DNA of 64,000 bases from an uncultured Lachnospiraceae bacterium (lineage in GTDB: Bacteria > Bacillota > Clostridia > Lachnospirales > Lachnospiraceae), in assembly GCA_902779575.1 (NCBI GenBank), contig CACZBW010000006.1, positions 186,001 to 250,000 of the forward strand. Direction: 5' to 3'. This document shows positions 35,075 through 43,956 of the stretch, one piece after another. How positions within the stretch are numbered: position 1 is the first letter of the stretch; each line of letters starts with the position of its first letter. A program made the position numbers and the translations under genes. Under the pieces are notes generated by a model. The model made no database searches and was not told where the DNA came from. It was given only the letters and a program-made list of their open reading frames with translations.

Positions 35075-36406
35075 TTACTCCGCCTCGGTCTGCGCCGCCT
35101 CTGCAGCTCCTTCCGTAACGGCTTCCATCTCCGTACTCAGAATCATATCTTCCAGGTCCACATGCGGGGCAGCTGTATAAGCACGGTCATATAAGATGGC
35201 AGCAAGTGCTGCTGCATCCGCAGTCCACTCCGTATCCTTCTCCCATCCGGCATAGACCTCGCTGATCCGCTCGTTCTTCCTGCTCTGTACAATCGACTCC
35301 TTCTCCTTGTCAGTCGCTTCTCTGTCAAGGGCAGCGTCCACATGCAGGATATAGAAATTCCCGTTGGCCTCGACAACATGATCTACCAGCGTATTATCCG
35401 CGAGTCCTTCTGTAGCCTCGACGATCTCGGCAGCCGTGTAGCTGTCATCAGAGCCAAAGGTCATGGAAGACGCATACACGCCGGTGACTCCCTCGGAAGC
35501 CTCGGTCTGCGCCTGTGCAAAATCCATTCCGCTGGTCTTCAGCATCTCAAGCTCGGCTTCCGCCATGGCAAGATACTTCTCTCTCGCCGCTGCCTTCGCG
35601 GGATCTTCCGTCTCGGTTTCCTGCTCGATGATGAGCTCAAGCTCAGAATCATCTTCCGTCTCAGCGGAGCCGGTCTTATCCGCAGCTTCGGTCTGAACCG
35701 CATCCGCGACAGAGGTCTCGCCTTCCGTCATCAGCTGCGCCGCGGCCGCTGCGGTATTCTCCGCGTCGGCTTCCGTCTCAGCCATCAGCTCGGATTCCGT
35801 CTCAGGCTCTTCCGCTTCAGTGGTAGGCACATACTCAATATAGGAAACTTTCCTCTGGGCAGCTTCCTCATCCGAAACTTCCGTATCAACGTCCGCGCAC
35901 ATGCCGTCCTCGACGTGGCTCTGGATCGTATAAAGGGTGAGGGCACGCTCCACGGTCTCCTTGGTCGCGCTCATGGACTTAAGCACATCCTCGGAATTCG
36001 CCGCAAGAAAAGCATCCGCTGCTTCAGAGATCGCGCTCTTCTCGTCATCTGTAAGGGTTACGCCGTAATCGCCTGCATGGGCCTCCGCCATGAGCATCTG
36101 CTCAAGGAAGCTGCCGAACTGGCTCTTAAATGTTTCGCCGTAAGCAACGCCGGTCCCGGTCAGGTCCATCTCCCAGACACTGCCCCCGCCGCCGTATAAC
36201 TGCGCAAACATCTGTCCGTAAGTAGACTCAAATTCCGACTGCTGATAACGGAACAGGAAATTCGTCAGATCCGCGTCCACTGCTTCCCCGTTCATGGTAT
36301 ATATCGGAGCGGCCTGCGCCGCTTTCTTTGAACAGCCTCCCAAAGACGCCGCTCCCAGGCACAAACCCAGCGCAAGCGCCATACCTCTCTTCCACACCTT
36401 TGCCAT
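35075..36406 (-). CDS. PrsA/SurA-like peptidyl-prolyl isomerase lipoprotein
   Basis: Extracytoplasmic foldase of 443 residues. A lipoprotein signal peptide (KRGMALALGLCLGAASLGGC, lipobox LGGC) anchors it to the outer face of the membrane. A SurA-N-like chaperone region spans about 30-190, and a C-terminal parvulin-like region includes TSGMDFAQAQTEASEG and NGNFYILHVDAA. Between them is an unusual acidic Glu/Thr/Ala-rich insertion of about 90 residues (PETESELMAETEADAENTA) that is absent from typical PrsA. It follows mfd, a common Clostridia arrangement. ATG 36406 has GGAGG five bases upstream. Confidence 0.85.
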   Translation of the reverse strand: MAKVWKRGMALALGLCLGAASLGGCSKKAAQAAPIYTMNGEAVDADLTNFLFRYQQSEFESTYGQMFAQLYGGGGSVWEMDLTGTGVAYGETFKSQFGSFLEQMLMAEAHAGDYGVTLTDDEKSAISEAADAFLAANSEDVLKSMSATKETVERALTLYTIQSHVEDGMCADVDTEVSDEEAAQRKVSYIEYVPTTEAEEPETESELMAETEADAENTAAAAAQLMTEGETSVADAVQTEAADKTGSAETEDDSELELIIEQETETEDPAKAAAREKYLAMAEAELEMLKTSGMDFAQAQTEASEGVTGVYASSMTFGSDDSYTAAEIVEATEGLADNTLVDHVVEANGNFYILHVDAALDREATDKEKESIVQSRKNERISEVYAGWEKDTEWTADAAALAAILYDRAYTAAPHVDLEDMILSTEMEAVTEGAAEAAQTEAE

Positions 36407-36488
36407 AATAACCTCCGACTTTCTCTGCCGTTGTTTCAGCGGCTTTTGCTCTGCTCTCCGCGCAGGAAACTGCACGGCACATTACATA

Positions 36489-36517
36489 ATTATAGTCAGT
36501 TTGCCCTTTCACTGCAA
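36489..36517 (-). promoter_or_regulatory. Promoter of the PrsA-like gene
   Basis: Minus strand perfect TATAAT (36489-36494), 17-bp spacer, weak -35 TTGCAG (36512-36517). Confidence 0.5.
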
Positions 36518-36583
36518 CAAAATTTTCATACCCCCGCCACGATTCACGGCAGAATTGCAATCAGCTTCCGGCCCGCAGTATTC

Positions 36584-39500
36584 CTATACCGCCGGAAACA
36601 GATGCTCCTTCATCTCGCGGAGCAGCCCGTCCACGGTATCCAGGATATCCTCCGTCTTTCCCGACCTGTGCACGATCGTATAGGAGAAGCAGGGATTTTT
36701 CCCCGCCACGAAACGCATTCTTCCCCTGCAGGCTTTCATGAAGCCCACGATTTTCTCTCCTTCGACGGGCGCCCTGTCGTACATGCTGAAGCGGATCTCC
36801 TCTCCCTGCTGGGAAAGATCCGTAAGGAAGCATTCATGCGCCCTGCTCTTGAGAAGCGCCGCTTTCAGCAGATCCCGGACAGAGCGCGGAGGTTCCCCGA
36901 AGCGGTCCATCAGCTCGTCGAGCATGTCATTGTACTCCTCCTCGCCGCTGATGGAAGCGATCCGCTTGTAGAGATCCAGCTTCTGCGTCTCACTGGAAAT
37001 ATAGCGGTCCGGAATATATGCGTCGATATTGAGGTCGATGGACGTATCGAATTCCTCCTGAACCGTCGATTCCCCCTTCAGGCGCTGGACGGATTCGTTC
37101 AGCAGCTTGCAATAAAGATCGTATCCCACCTCCGACATATGCCCGCTCTGGGCCTTGCCCAGCATATTGCCTGCGCCTCTGATCTCCAGATCCCGCATGG
37201 CAATGCGGAAACCGCTTCCCAGTTCCGTGTACTCCCGGATCGCGCTCAGACGCTTCTCGGCCGTCTCCTTCAGCATGAGGTTTCTCCGGTACATCAGGAA
37301 AGCGTAAGCTGTACGGCTGGACCTGCCGACCCTGCCCCTGAGCTGGTAAAGCTGGGAAAGGCCCATCCGGTCCGCGTCGTGGATGATCATCGTATTTACG
37401 TTCGGGATATCGAGGCCGGTCTCTATAATTGTCGTAGTGACCAGGACATCGATGTCCGCGTTGATAAAATCGTACATGACGTCCTCGATCTGCTGGGCGT
37501 TCATCTTCCCGTGGGCGTAGGCGACCCTGGCCTGAGGCACCAGTTCCTCCACCTTTTTCGCCATATCCGGGATCGTGGACACATGATTGTAGACAAAATA
37601 GACCTGTCCGTTCCGGGCCAGCTCTCTGCTGATCGCCTCCCGGACGGTCTCCTCATTGTACTCCATGACAAAGGTCTGGACCGGAAGCCTGTCCTGAGGC
37701 GCTTCCTCCAGGACGCTCATATCCCGGATCCCGGCGAGGCTCATGTGGAGCGTGCGCGGGATCGGCGTGGCCGTCAGCGTCAGAACGTCCACTTCCTTGC
37801 GCAGCTGCTTGATCTTCTCCTTATGGGTGACGCCGAAGCGCTGCTCCTCGTCCACGACCAGCAGGCCCAGGTTTTTAAAGGCGATATCCTTCGACAGGAG
37901 CCTGTGGGTTCCGATCACGATATCAACTCTGCCGTCCCTGAGACCCTTCACGGTTTCCGCCTGCTCGGCCCGGCTCCGGAAGCGGCACATGAGGTCGACC
38001 CGGACCGGGAAATCCTTCATGCGCTGCAGAAACGTATTGTAATGCTGCTGGGCCAGGATCGTAGTCGGAACCAGGACGGCAACCTGCCGGTTCTCCTGGA
38101 CTGCCTTGAAGGCGGCCCGGATCGCGATCTCTGTCTTGCCGTAACCGACGTCTCCGCAGATCAGCCGGTCCATGATCTTCCCGGACTCCATGTCTTTCTT
38201 TGTATCCGCGATCGCCGCAAGCTGGTCCTGGGTCTCCTCATAGGGGAACATTTCCTCAAACTCCGTCTGCCAGGTCGTATCAGGGCCGTAGGTAAAGCCT
38301 TTTTTCCGGCTCCTTGCCGCATACAGGTCGACAAGCTCCTGGGCGATCTCCTCGACCGCCGTCCGGACCCTGGAGCGGGTCCTGGACCAGTCATTTCCGC
38401 CCAGCTTCGAGATTCTGGGCGTCTTTGCCTCCGCATCCGCGTATTTCTGGATCATGTCCAGCTGGGTCGCCAGTACATAGAGGTTGGAGCCCCCGGCGTA
38501 TTCTATCTTCATGTAATCTTTCTGCACGCCGCCCGACATCACCTTTTCCACGCCCCGGTAGATTCCGATCCCGTGGTTTTCATGGACAACATAATCGCCC
38601 GGCGACAGCTCCGTGAAGGAAGCCAGGGCCTTCCCCTCATAGCGCTTCTGCCTCCTGCGCTTCTTCTTTTTTTCCTGGCCGAAGATATCGCTCTCGGAAA
38701 GAACCGCGAAACGGAGCAGCGGATAGGCGTAGCCGCGGTGGGCATTGCCCCAGGTCACCATAATCTCCCCGTTTTCAAGCACCCGGTCCGGGTTCTCCGA
38801 ATAGAAGGCGGTGACCTCATTCTGCGTCAGGTCCTCGGCCAGGCGTTTCCCTCTGGACCTGGAGGCGCTGAGCAGGACGACTCTGTAATGTTCCCGGCGG
38901 TATCTGGCAAGGTCTTTCAGCAGAAGCTCAAAATTACTGTTATAGACGCCTGTACCGGACACCTGCAGGTCAAATTTCCGTTTCACCGGCCAGGGCATCT
39001 TCGTGCCGCTCTGCATGGTAAGCCCGACCAGGCAGCGCTCGGAAAGGCGCTTTTCTATCTCCGCGACAGTGAAAAGGATCTTTGCCTGCCCCGGCAGGAC
39101 ATAGCCCTTTTCCAGACGGTGGCTGAAACTGTCGGCAAATTCCGTCTCCGCCTCCAGGGCATGTTCTCTCACCCGGACGGGCTCGTCGATAAAAACAGGC
39201 GCGTCCGCGGGAAAATAGTCCAGAAGGGATACCGATTCCGGATAGAAATAATCGCAGAGGCCTTCCATCACCGTGGTATCGCCAAAATCGTTCAGCCGCT
39301 CCTTCGCATCGCCCGCTATGGCGCTGACTCTGGCGGCCTCCTCGCTCATATGGCTGAGGCGGAATTTCTTCTCCTGCCTTGCGGATTCCCTGCGGATCTT
39401 ATCAAGCCCCTTCCGGGTGATATCGTCATCGGTCACGAATTCAGACGCCGGATAGACGCAGATATTCTGCAGTTCTTCCAGGCAGCGCTGGGACTGTACG

Positions 39501-40120
39501 TCAAAAGTGCGGATCGAGTCGATCTCGTCTCCCCACAGCTCGATCCGGACCGGATTCTCCTCCGTCAGCGGAAACAGATCAAGAATTCCTCCCCTGCTGG
39601 CATACTGTCCGGGCTCCTCCACCTGGTCGGTGCGCTCATAGCCGATCCGTCCCAGATATTCCCGCTCCTGGTTCAGATCCAGCTCGTCTCCCACAGAGAA
39701 AGAGCGGATCGCGTCGACCCAGCGCTCAGCCGGCATGCAGTGGCTCATCAGGGCGCTCATGGTCAGGATCACCGTCAGCTCGCCCTCCGGAGCCGCAAGC
39801 GCTTTCATAACCTGCACTCTCTGCGTGGTCAGATGCCTGCTCTGCACGTCCGCCTGAAAAAAAAGAAAGTCTCTGGCCGGATATAAGAGTACATTTCGGT
39901 CAAAGATCTGATAATTCTCATAGATTTCTTTCGCCCGAAGGTCATCCGGCGCCAGAATCAGCCGCACCGGATACCCTTCCGCCAGGCAGGCAATCAGGTG
40001 CGATTTCTGTGAATCGATGCATCCTCCTGCCTGCAGCAGGCCTTTATTCCGTTTCATCTGCTCCCTGAGAGCGGTAAATTCCGCCATCTCCGTCATGGGA
40101 GCATATAAAGCCTTTATCAT
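36584..40120 (-). CDS. mfd: Mfd, transcription-repair coupling factor
   Basis: DNA translocase that pushes stalled RNA polymerase off lesions and recruits UvrA. It has 1178 residues, full family length. In order: UvrB-like N-terminal module (GQYASRGGILDLFPL), the RNA polymerase-interacting domain (SPGDYVVHENHGIGIY near 510), the RecG-like translocase with Walker A CGDVGYGKTEIA near 655, the DEEQ box VVDEEQRFGV and motif VI QLYQLRGRVGRS, then the C-terminal regulatory domain. It lies just downstream of pth, as in Bacillus. The long opposite-strand frame across it is a shadow. Confidence 0.98.
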   Translation of the reverse strand: MIKALYAPMTEMAEFTALREQMKRNKGLLQAGGCIDSQKSHLIACLAEGYPVRLILAPDDLRAKEIYENYQIFDRNVLLYPARDFLFFQADVQSRHLTTQRVQVMKALAAPEGELTVILTMSALMSHCMPAERWVDAIRSFSVGDELDLNQEREYLGRIGYERTDQVEEPGQYASRGGILDLFPLTEENPVRIELWGDEIDSIRTFDVQSQRCLEELQNICVYPASEFVTDDDITRKGLDKIRRESARQEKKFRLSHMSEEAARVSAIAGDAKERLNDFGDTTVMEGLCDYFYPESVSLLDYFPADAPVFIDEPVRVREHALEAETEFADSFSHRLEKGYVLPGQAKILFTVAEIEKRLSERCLVGLTMQSGTKMPWPVKRKFDLQVSGTGVYNSNFELLLKDLARYRREHYRVVLLSASRSRGKRLAEDLTQNEVTAFYSENPDRVLENGEIMVTWGNAHRGYAYPLLRFAVLSESDIFGQEKKKKRRRQKRYEGKALASFTELSPGDYVVHENHGIGIYRGVEKVMSGGVQKDYMKIEYAGGSNLYVLATQLDMIQKYADAEAKTPRISKLGGNDWSRTRSRVRTAVEEIAQELVDLYAARSRKKGFTYGPDTTWQTEFEEMFPYEETQDQLAAIADTKKDMESGKIMDRLICGDVGYGKTEIAIRAAFKAVQENRQVAVLVPTTILAQQHYNTFLQRMKDFPVRVDLMCRFRSRAEQAETVKGLRDGRVDIVIGTHRLLSKDIAFKNLGLLVVDEEQRFGVTHKEKIKQLRKEVDVLTLTATPIPRTLHMSLAGIRDMSVLEEAPQDRLPVQTFVMEYNEETVREAISRELARNGQVYFVYNHVSTIPDMAKKVEELVPQARVAYAHGKMNAQQIEDVMYDFINADIDVLVTTTIIETGLDIPNVNTMIIHDADRMGLSQLYQLRGRVGRSSRTAYAFLMYRRNLMLKETAEKRLSAIREYTELGSGFRIAMRDLEIRGAGNMLGKAQSGHMSEVGYDLYCKLLNESVQRLKGESTVQEEFDTSIDLNIDAYIPDRYISSETQKLDLYKRIASISGEEEYNDMLDELMDRFGEPPRSVRDLLKAALLKSRAHECFLTDLSQQGEEIRFSMYDRAPVEGEKIVGFMKACRGRMRFVAGKNPCFSYTIVHRSGKTEDILDTVDGLLREMKEHLFPAV

Positions 40121-40177
40121 AATGGTTAACCTGCCGTATCTTCCTTTCCTTCCGCGCCGGAGCCCAGCTGCTCTGTG

Positions 40178-40765
40178 TCAGGCTTCCGGCACCTTCTCTA
40201 TTTTCCGGTTGTATTCGTTCATAACGCGGTCGAGCGGCTCCGTGACCAGATCCACAGCAGCTTTCGAAGCTCTGTCAAATGCCGCGGCCATATCCGCCCG
40301 CTCGGAAAGAGGGATCCTTCCCAGCACATAGTCCGCCAGGTCCATATCAGCCGGCTTTGCGCCGGTTCCGATCTTCACCCGCAGGAACTGTTCCGTTCCC
40401 AGCATCCGGATAATGCTCCGGATCCCGTTGTGACCGCCTGCCGAGCCTTTCGCCCGCACGCGGAGCTGTCCGGGTTCCAGGCTGATATCGTCATAGAGGA
40501 CAATCAGCTCTTTCGCCGGGTCGATCTTGTAGAAAGCGGCGGCCGCCTGTACGGCTTCCCCGCTCAGGTTCATATAGGTGAGCGGCTTCATCAGCAGGAC
40601 CTTCTGCCCGTCAATTACGCCGTTCCCGCACAGGGATTTGAATTTTCTGTCCTTCAGGCTGATCCCGCAGCGCTCCGCCAGAAGATCTATGGCTTCAAAA
40701 CCGCAGTTATGTCTTGTCTTTTCATACCGGCTGCCCGGGTTGCCCAGGCCTGCTATTATATACAT
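40178..40765 (-). CDS. pth: Peptidyl-tRNA hydrolase
   Basis: Frees tRNA from peptidyl-tRNA released by stalled ribosomes; essential in most bacteria. It has 195 residues. Landmarks: YIIAGLGNPGSRYEKTRHNCGF with the catalytic His, KPLTYMNLSGEAV, IVLYDDISLEPGQLRVR with the catalytic Asp, and GSAGGHNGIRSI. It is 57 bp upstream of mfd, the conserved pth-mfd order. A 59-bp tandem repeat array fills the space before murF on its other side. Confidence 0.97.
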   Translation of the reverse strand: MYIIAGLGNPGSRYEKTRHNCGFEAIDLLAERCGISLKDRKFKSLCGNGVIDGQKVLLMKPLTYMNLSGEAVQAAAAFYKIDPAKELIVLYDDISLEPGQLRVRAKGSAGGHNGIRSIIRMLGTEQFLRVKIGTGAKPADMDLADYVLGRIPLSERADMAAAFDRASKAAVDLVTEPLDRVMNEYNRKIEKVPEA

Positions 40766-40829
40766 CGTTCTGTCACTCCTGCAGCTTTCTCAGCTTTTTC
40801 TCCTGCCGGTCTCCGGACCGGCTCATGAC

Positions 40830-41085
40830 CTGCACGCCTGGCTGCCGCGCAAAAAACCCGTTTCCCGCTTCCATGTCCCGCTCACGGCCCGTTCACCGGC
40901 CCGCAGCGCAAAGAACCAGCTTCCCGCTTCCATGTCCCGCTCACGGCCCGTTCACCGGCCCGCAGCGCAAAGAACCAGCTTCCCGCTTCCATGCCCCGTT
41001 CACGGCCTGTACACCGCCCCACCGCGCAAAAAACCAGCTTCCCGCTTCCATGTCCCGCTCACGGCCCGTTCACCGGCTCTCCGTG
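40830..41085. repeat. 59-bp non-coding tandem repeat, four copies
   Basis: Copies start at 40862, 40921, 40980 and 41039, with a worn partial copy before them. Each unit begins TTCCCGCTTCCATGTCCCG and continues with CTCACGGCCCGTTCACCGGC and GCAGCGCAAAGAACCAGC. Copies 1 and 2 are nearly identical, while copy 3 differs in about ten places. The period is not a multiple of three and there are no unique spacers, so this is neither coding nor CRISPR. Confidence 0.92.
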
Positions 41086-41100
41086 AAAAGATAACGCTCC

Positions 41101-42690
41101 TTATTCCGCCTGTCCTGCCGTCAGCGCTTCCACAATGCGCGGAAAATTCATAAAATGACTCGCCTTGACCAGGACCGTGTCCCCTTTGCAGAACCCGCTC
41201 CCGCATTTTTCCAGAAACTCGTCCACGGAAGCGTACCAGACTGCCGGGAGCTCCGGCCTTGCTTCCAACGCAGCATCGCAGATATATCTGCCAAGCCTCC
41301 CGATCACGATCAGCCTGTCCGTACAGCCTGCCGCATAGGCGCCTACCTCCCTGTGCAGTGCAATCTCATCTTTCCCGAGTTCTCCCATATCGCCAAGAAT
41401 CGCGACACGGCGCGTATCACATCCGGCGAGTACCTTCAGGGAGGACTTCATGGAAACCGGATTCGCGTTGTAGCAGTCGTCAATCACGGTCATGGCCGGC
41501 GTATGCAGAATCCGGAAACGCCCGGATATTGTCTGCATGGCCGCGATCCCCTCACGGATCTGTTCAAAGGACAGTCCGTAAGTCAGTCCCACCGCCGTTG
41601 CCGCCGCGGCGTTGGAAATATTGTGAATCCCGGGAACCGGAACCTTCAGTTCAAAGCTTCCCTCCGGGGTATCCATCCTGCAGAGCGATCCGTCAAAGCC
41701 GAGCGGCCGGATATCCGAAGCGCAGACGCAGCGGCCTCTGAGTTCCTCAGGCGGGTAGGTTACTTTGCTGCCGGCGGACAGGTCCTCCGTGCCCTCCTCC
41801 TCAGAGGAGACGCCGAAAAAGAGGAGGCTGCGTCCTTTCACATCATGGACAGTCCGCAGTTTATCATCATTTCCGTTAAGCAGAATATGCCCGTTCTCCC
41901 TGACATGGTCAAAGATCTCCGTCTTGGCGCGAAGGACGCCGTCCCGGTTCTCGAGATATTCCAGATGGCAGGTCCCGATGTTGGTGATCACAGCCGTATC
42001 GGGCCGCGCGATCTTCGCCAGCCTGTGCATGTCCCCGAAATGGGAAATCCCCATCTCCAGAACCGCGATCTCATCCTCCTCCGTCAGCCGGAAGACGGTC
42101 AGGGGCAGGCCAAGGTCATTATTGAAATTTCCTTCTGTCTTAAGCGTGCGCAGTTTCCGGCTGAGGACGGAGGCAATCATCTCTTTTGTGCTGGTCTTGC
42201 CGACACTGCCGGTCACGCCTGTGACGGGAATGCCCAGAATGTCCAGGTAGAGGGCTGCCGCCGCTCCGAGGGCGGTCTGCGTATCCCGGACGAGAATCCA
42301 GGGCCTGAAAAGGCTCTTCGCGCTTTCCTCTCCGCATCCGCTAAAATGCTTCCGCGCCTCCGGAGTAAAAAGATCGTCCCCGGCAAGCTCCCTCTCCGAA
42401 AACACACAGAGTGCGCCGCGGTCATAGACGGAGGCAATGAATCTGTGGCCGTCCGCCCTGGCGCCGACGATGGCCGCGAAGAGACTTCCCTCCTCCGCTT
42501 TCCTGCTGTCTGTCGTTACAGACTGTATTTCCCGGCCGCGAAAATCGCAGAAAGCGCTGCGCACAGCCTCGTCTGCCCCGGCAGGGCTTCCTTCTTCATA
42601 TACCTGATAACTGCCGTCCGCCTTCAGAACGGACAGGTACAGAGTCCCCGCCGCCGCTTCAGCGATCTTCCCCAAAGTCATCCCTTTCAT
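41101..42690 (-). CDS. murF: MurF, UDP-MurNAc-tripeptide-D-alanyl-D-alanine ligase
   Basis: Adds the D-Ala-D-Ala dipeptide to finish the murein precursor. It has 529 residues, longer than the usual 450 because of inserts in the N-terminal domain. SVTTDSRKAEEGSLFAAI is the N-terminal uridine-binding block; the P-loop is TGVTGSVGKTSTKEMI near 170, followed by EGNFNNDLGLPL, EMGISHFGDM and the C-terminal DDCYNANPVSM. The ATG at 42690 has GGAG six bases upstream; an ATG ten codons earlier lacks this. Ddl, which makes its dipeptide substrate, is encoded just upstream. Confidence 0.96.
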   Translation of the reverse strand: MKGMTLGKIAEAAAGTLYLSVLKADGSYQVYEEGSPAGADEAVRSAFCDFRGREIQSVTTDSRKAEEGSLFAAIVGARADGHRFIASVYDRGALCVFSERELAGDDLFTPEARKHFSGCGEESAKSLFRPWILVRDTQTALGAAAALYLDILGIPVTGVTGSVGKTSTKEMIASVLSRKLRTLKTEGNFNNDLGLPLTVFRLTEEDEIAVLEMGISHFGDMHRLAKIARPDTAVITNIGTCHLEYLENRDGVLRAKTEIFDHVRENGHILLNGNDDKLRTVHDVKGRSLLFFGVSSEEEGTEDLSAGSKVTYPPEELRGRCVCASDIRPLGFDGSLCRMDTPEGSFELKVPVPGIHNISNAAAATAVGLTYGLSFEQIREGIAAMQTISGRFRILHTPAMTVIDDCYNANPVSMKSSLKVLAGCDTRRVAILGDMGELGKDEIALHREVGAYAAGCTDRLIVIGRLGRYICDAALEARPELPAVWYASVDEFLEKCGSGFCKGDTVLVKASHFMNFPRIVEALTAGQAE

Positions 42691-42825
42691 GCCAATCTCC
42701 GTTCCGCCGCCATTCCGCATGCGGCATAAACAGCCTTGAGAGACTATTTTTCATCATCCCCTGAAAGCAGCCCTCCGCTGCTTTTCTCCCTGACTTCTCC
42801 TGCACTGACGGATTTGAATCTGTCC

Positions 42826-43857
42826 TTACGAACGGTCGCGGACTGAAACCTCGATCAGTTTCTCGCAAAGAGCCGGAAAATCAATGCCGAGCGCCGCCGC
42901 TTCCTGCGGCAGGAGGCTGGTCGGCGTCATGCCGGGAAGAGTATTGGCTTCCAGGCAGTATACATTTTCGTCCTCATCCATCATCACGTCGATCCGGCCG
43001 TAGCTGGAAAGACGCAGCGCGTGATATGCCCTCAGGCAGGCCTGCTGCATCTTTTCCGTCACATGCGCCGGAATATCCGCCGGACAGGTCTCAATCGTGG
43101 AGCCGGCTTTATATTTGTTGACATAATCATAAAATCCGCTGAGCGGAGCGATCTCGATCACCGGATAGACAATTCCGTCCACGATGCCGACAGAAAACTC
43201 CCGTCCCCTGATATACTGCTCGACAATCAGCACATCTTCATAGCTGAAAGCCGTTTCCAGGGCTTTTTTGTATCCTTCCTCCGTGCGGGCTATGCTGACC
43301 CCGACGCTGGAACCTCCGCAGGCAGGCTTGACCACACAGGGCAGACCCACCTTGTTTTCAGCAGGGGGCAGGATCTCATCCCCGCGCTGAATCACGATCC
43401 CCTTCGGAGTCGGGACGCCGTTCTCGCGGAAAAGCTGCTTGGTCAGATCCTTGTCCATGGCCAGGGCGCTGCCCAGGCAGCTGCTCCCTGTATAAGGGAT
43501 CCCCATAAGTTCAAAGGTCGCCTGAATCTTGCCGTCTTCCCCGTTGGATCCGTGAAGCGCCATGAATACGGCGTCCGCCTGCTGACAGAGCATAAGGACA
43601 TTGGGTCCGAAAAAACTTCTCCTTTTCTTCAGTTCCTCCAGCTGCCCGTCAAAGCTGCGCGCATAAGCCGCCGCGGCATCCACGTCATATTCATCCGGGA
43701 AGGCGTTCTCCTCTGTGATCCGCCCGTCCCCGCAGAAAACATCCAGCAGAACGGCCCTGTGGCCCCTGCCTCTGAGCGCCTTGCACACCTGGGTTCCCGA
43801 TACGATGGAAATCTCCCGCTCTGTGCTGATTCCTCCGGCCAATACTACAATATTCAT
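42826..43857 (-). CDS. ddl: D-alanine-D-alanine ligase
   Basis: ATP-grasp ligase of 343 residues that joins two D-Ala. VVLAGGISTEREISIVSG is the N-terminal loop; MALHGSNGEDGKIQ, YTGSSCLGSALAMDK and VVKPACGGSSVGVS follow. The omega loop, GFYDYVNKYKAGS, carries the tyrosine typical of D-Ala-D-Ala ligases, not the histidine of VanA-type D-Ala-D-Lac enzymes, so no glycopeptide-resistance role is indicated. The start has GGGGAGG upstream. It is co-directional with murF 136 bp downstream. Confidence 0.97.
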   Translation of the reverse strand: MNIVVLAGGISTEREISIVSGTQVCKALRGRGHRAVLLDVFCGDGRITEENAFPDEYDVDAAAAYARSFDGQLEELKKRRSFFGPNVLMLCQQADAVFMALHGSNGEDGKIQATFELMGIPYTGSSCLGSALAMDKDLTKQLFRENGVPTPKGIVIQRGDEILPPAENKVGLPCVVKPACGGSSVGVSIARTEEGYKKALETAFSYEDVLIVEQYIRGREFSVGIVDGIVYPVIEIAPLSGFYDYVNKYKAGSTIETCPADIPAHVTEKMQQACLRAYHALRLSSYGRIDVMMDEDENVYCLEANTLPGMTPTSLLPQEAAALGIDFPALCEKLIEVSVRDRS

Positions 43858-43928
43858 CCCTGTGATCCTCCCCTTTTATCTATCCGGCCCTTTTCCGGTC
43901 CTGTCCGGACCCTCTGCCATCCCTTATC

Positions 43929-43956
43929 AGTATGCAGAAGCTCCGGAAATTGTCAA
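43929..43956 (-). promoter_or_regulatory. Probable promoter of ddl-murF
   Basis: Minus strand perfect TTGACA (43951-43956), 16-bp spacer, CATACT (43929-43934). The -35 overlaps the stop codon of the upstream GH13 gene. Confidence 0.55.

Noticed and set aside
36431-39886. A 1151-codon open frame on the plus strand
   Set aside because: It lies exactly opposite mfd, whose protein has all family motifs. The plus-strand translation has no recognisable domain; it is a shadow caused by GC-rich codon use.
40830-41085. A CRISPR array
   Set aside because: The units are directly joined 59-bp repeats with no unique spacers and no cas genes nearby.
41155-42729. A 524-codon plus-strand frame
   Set aside because: Antisense to murF; no protein-like motifs.
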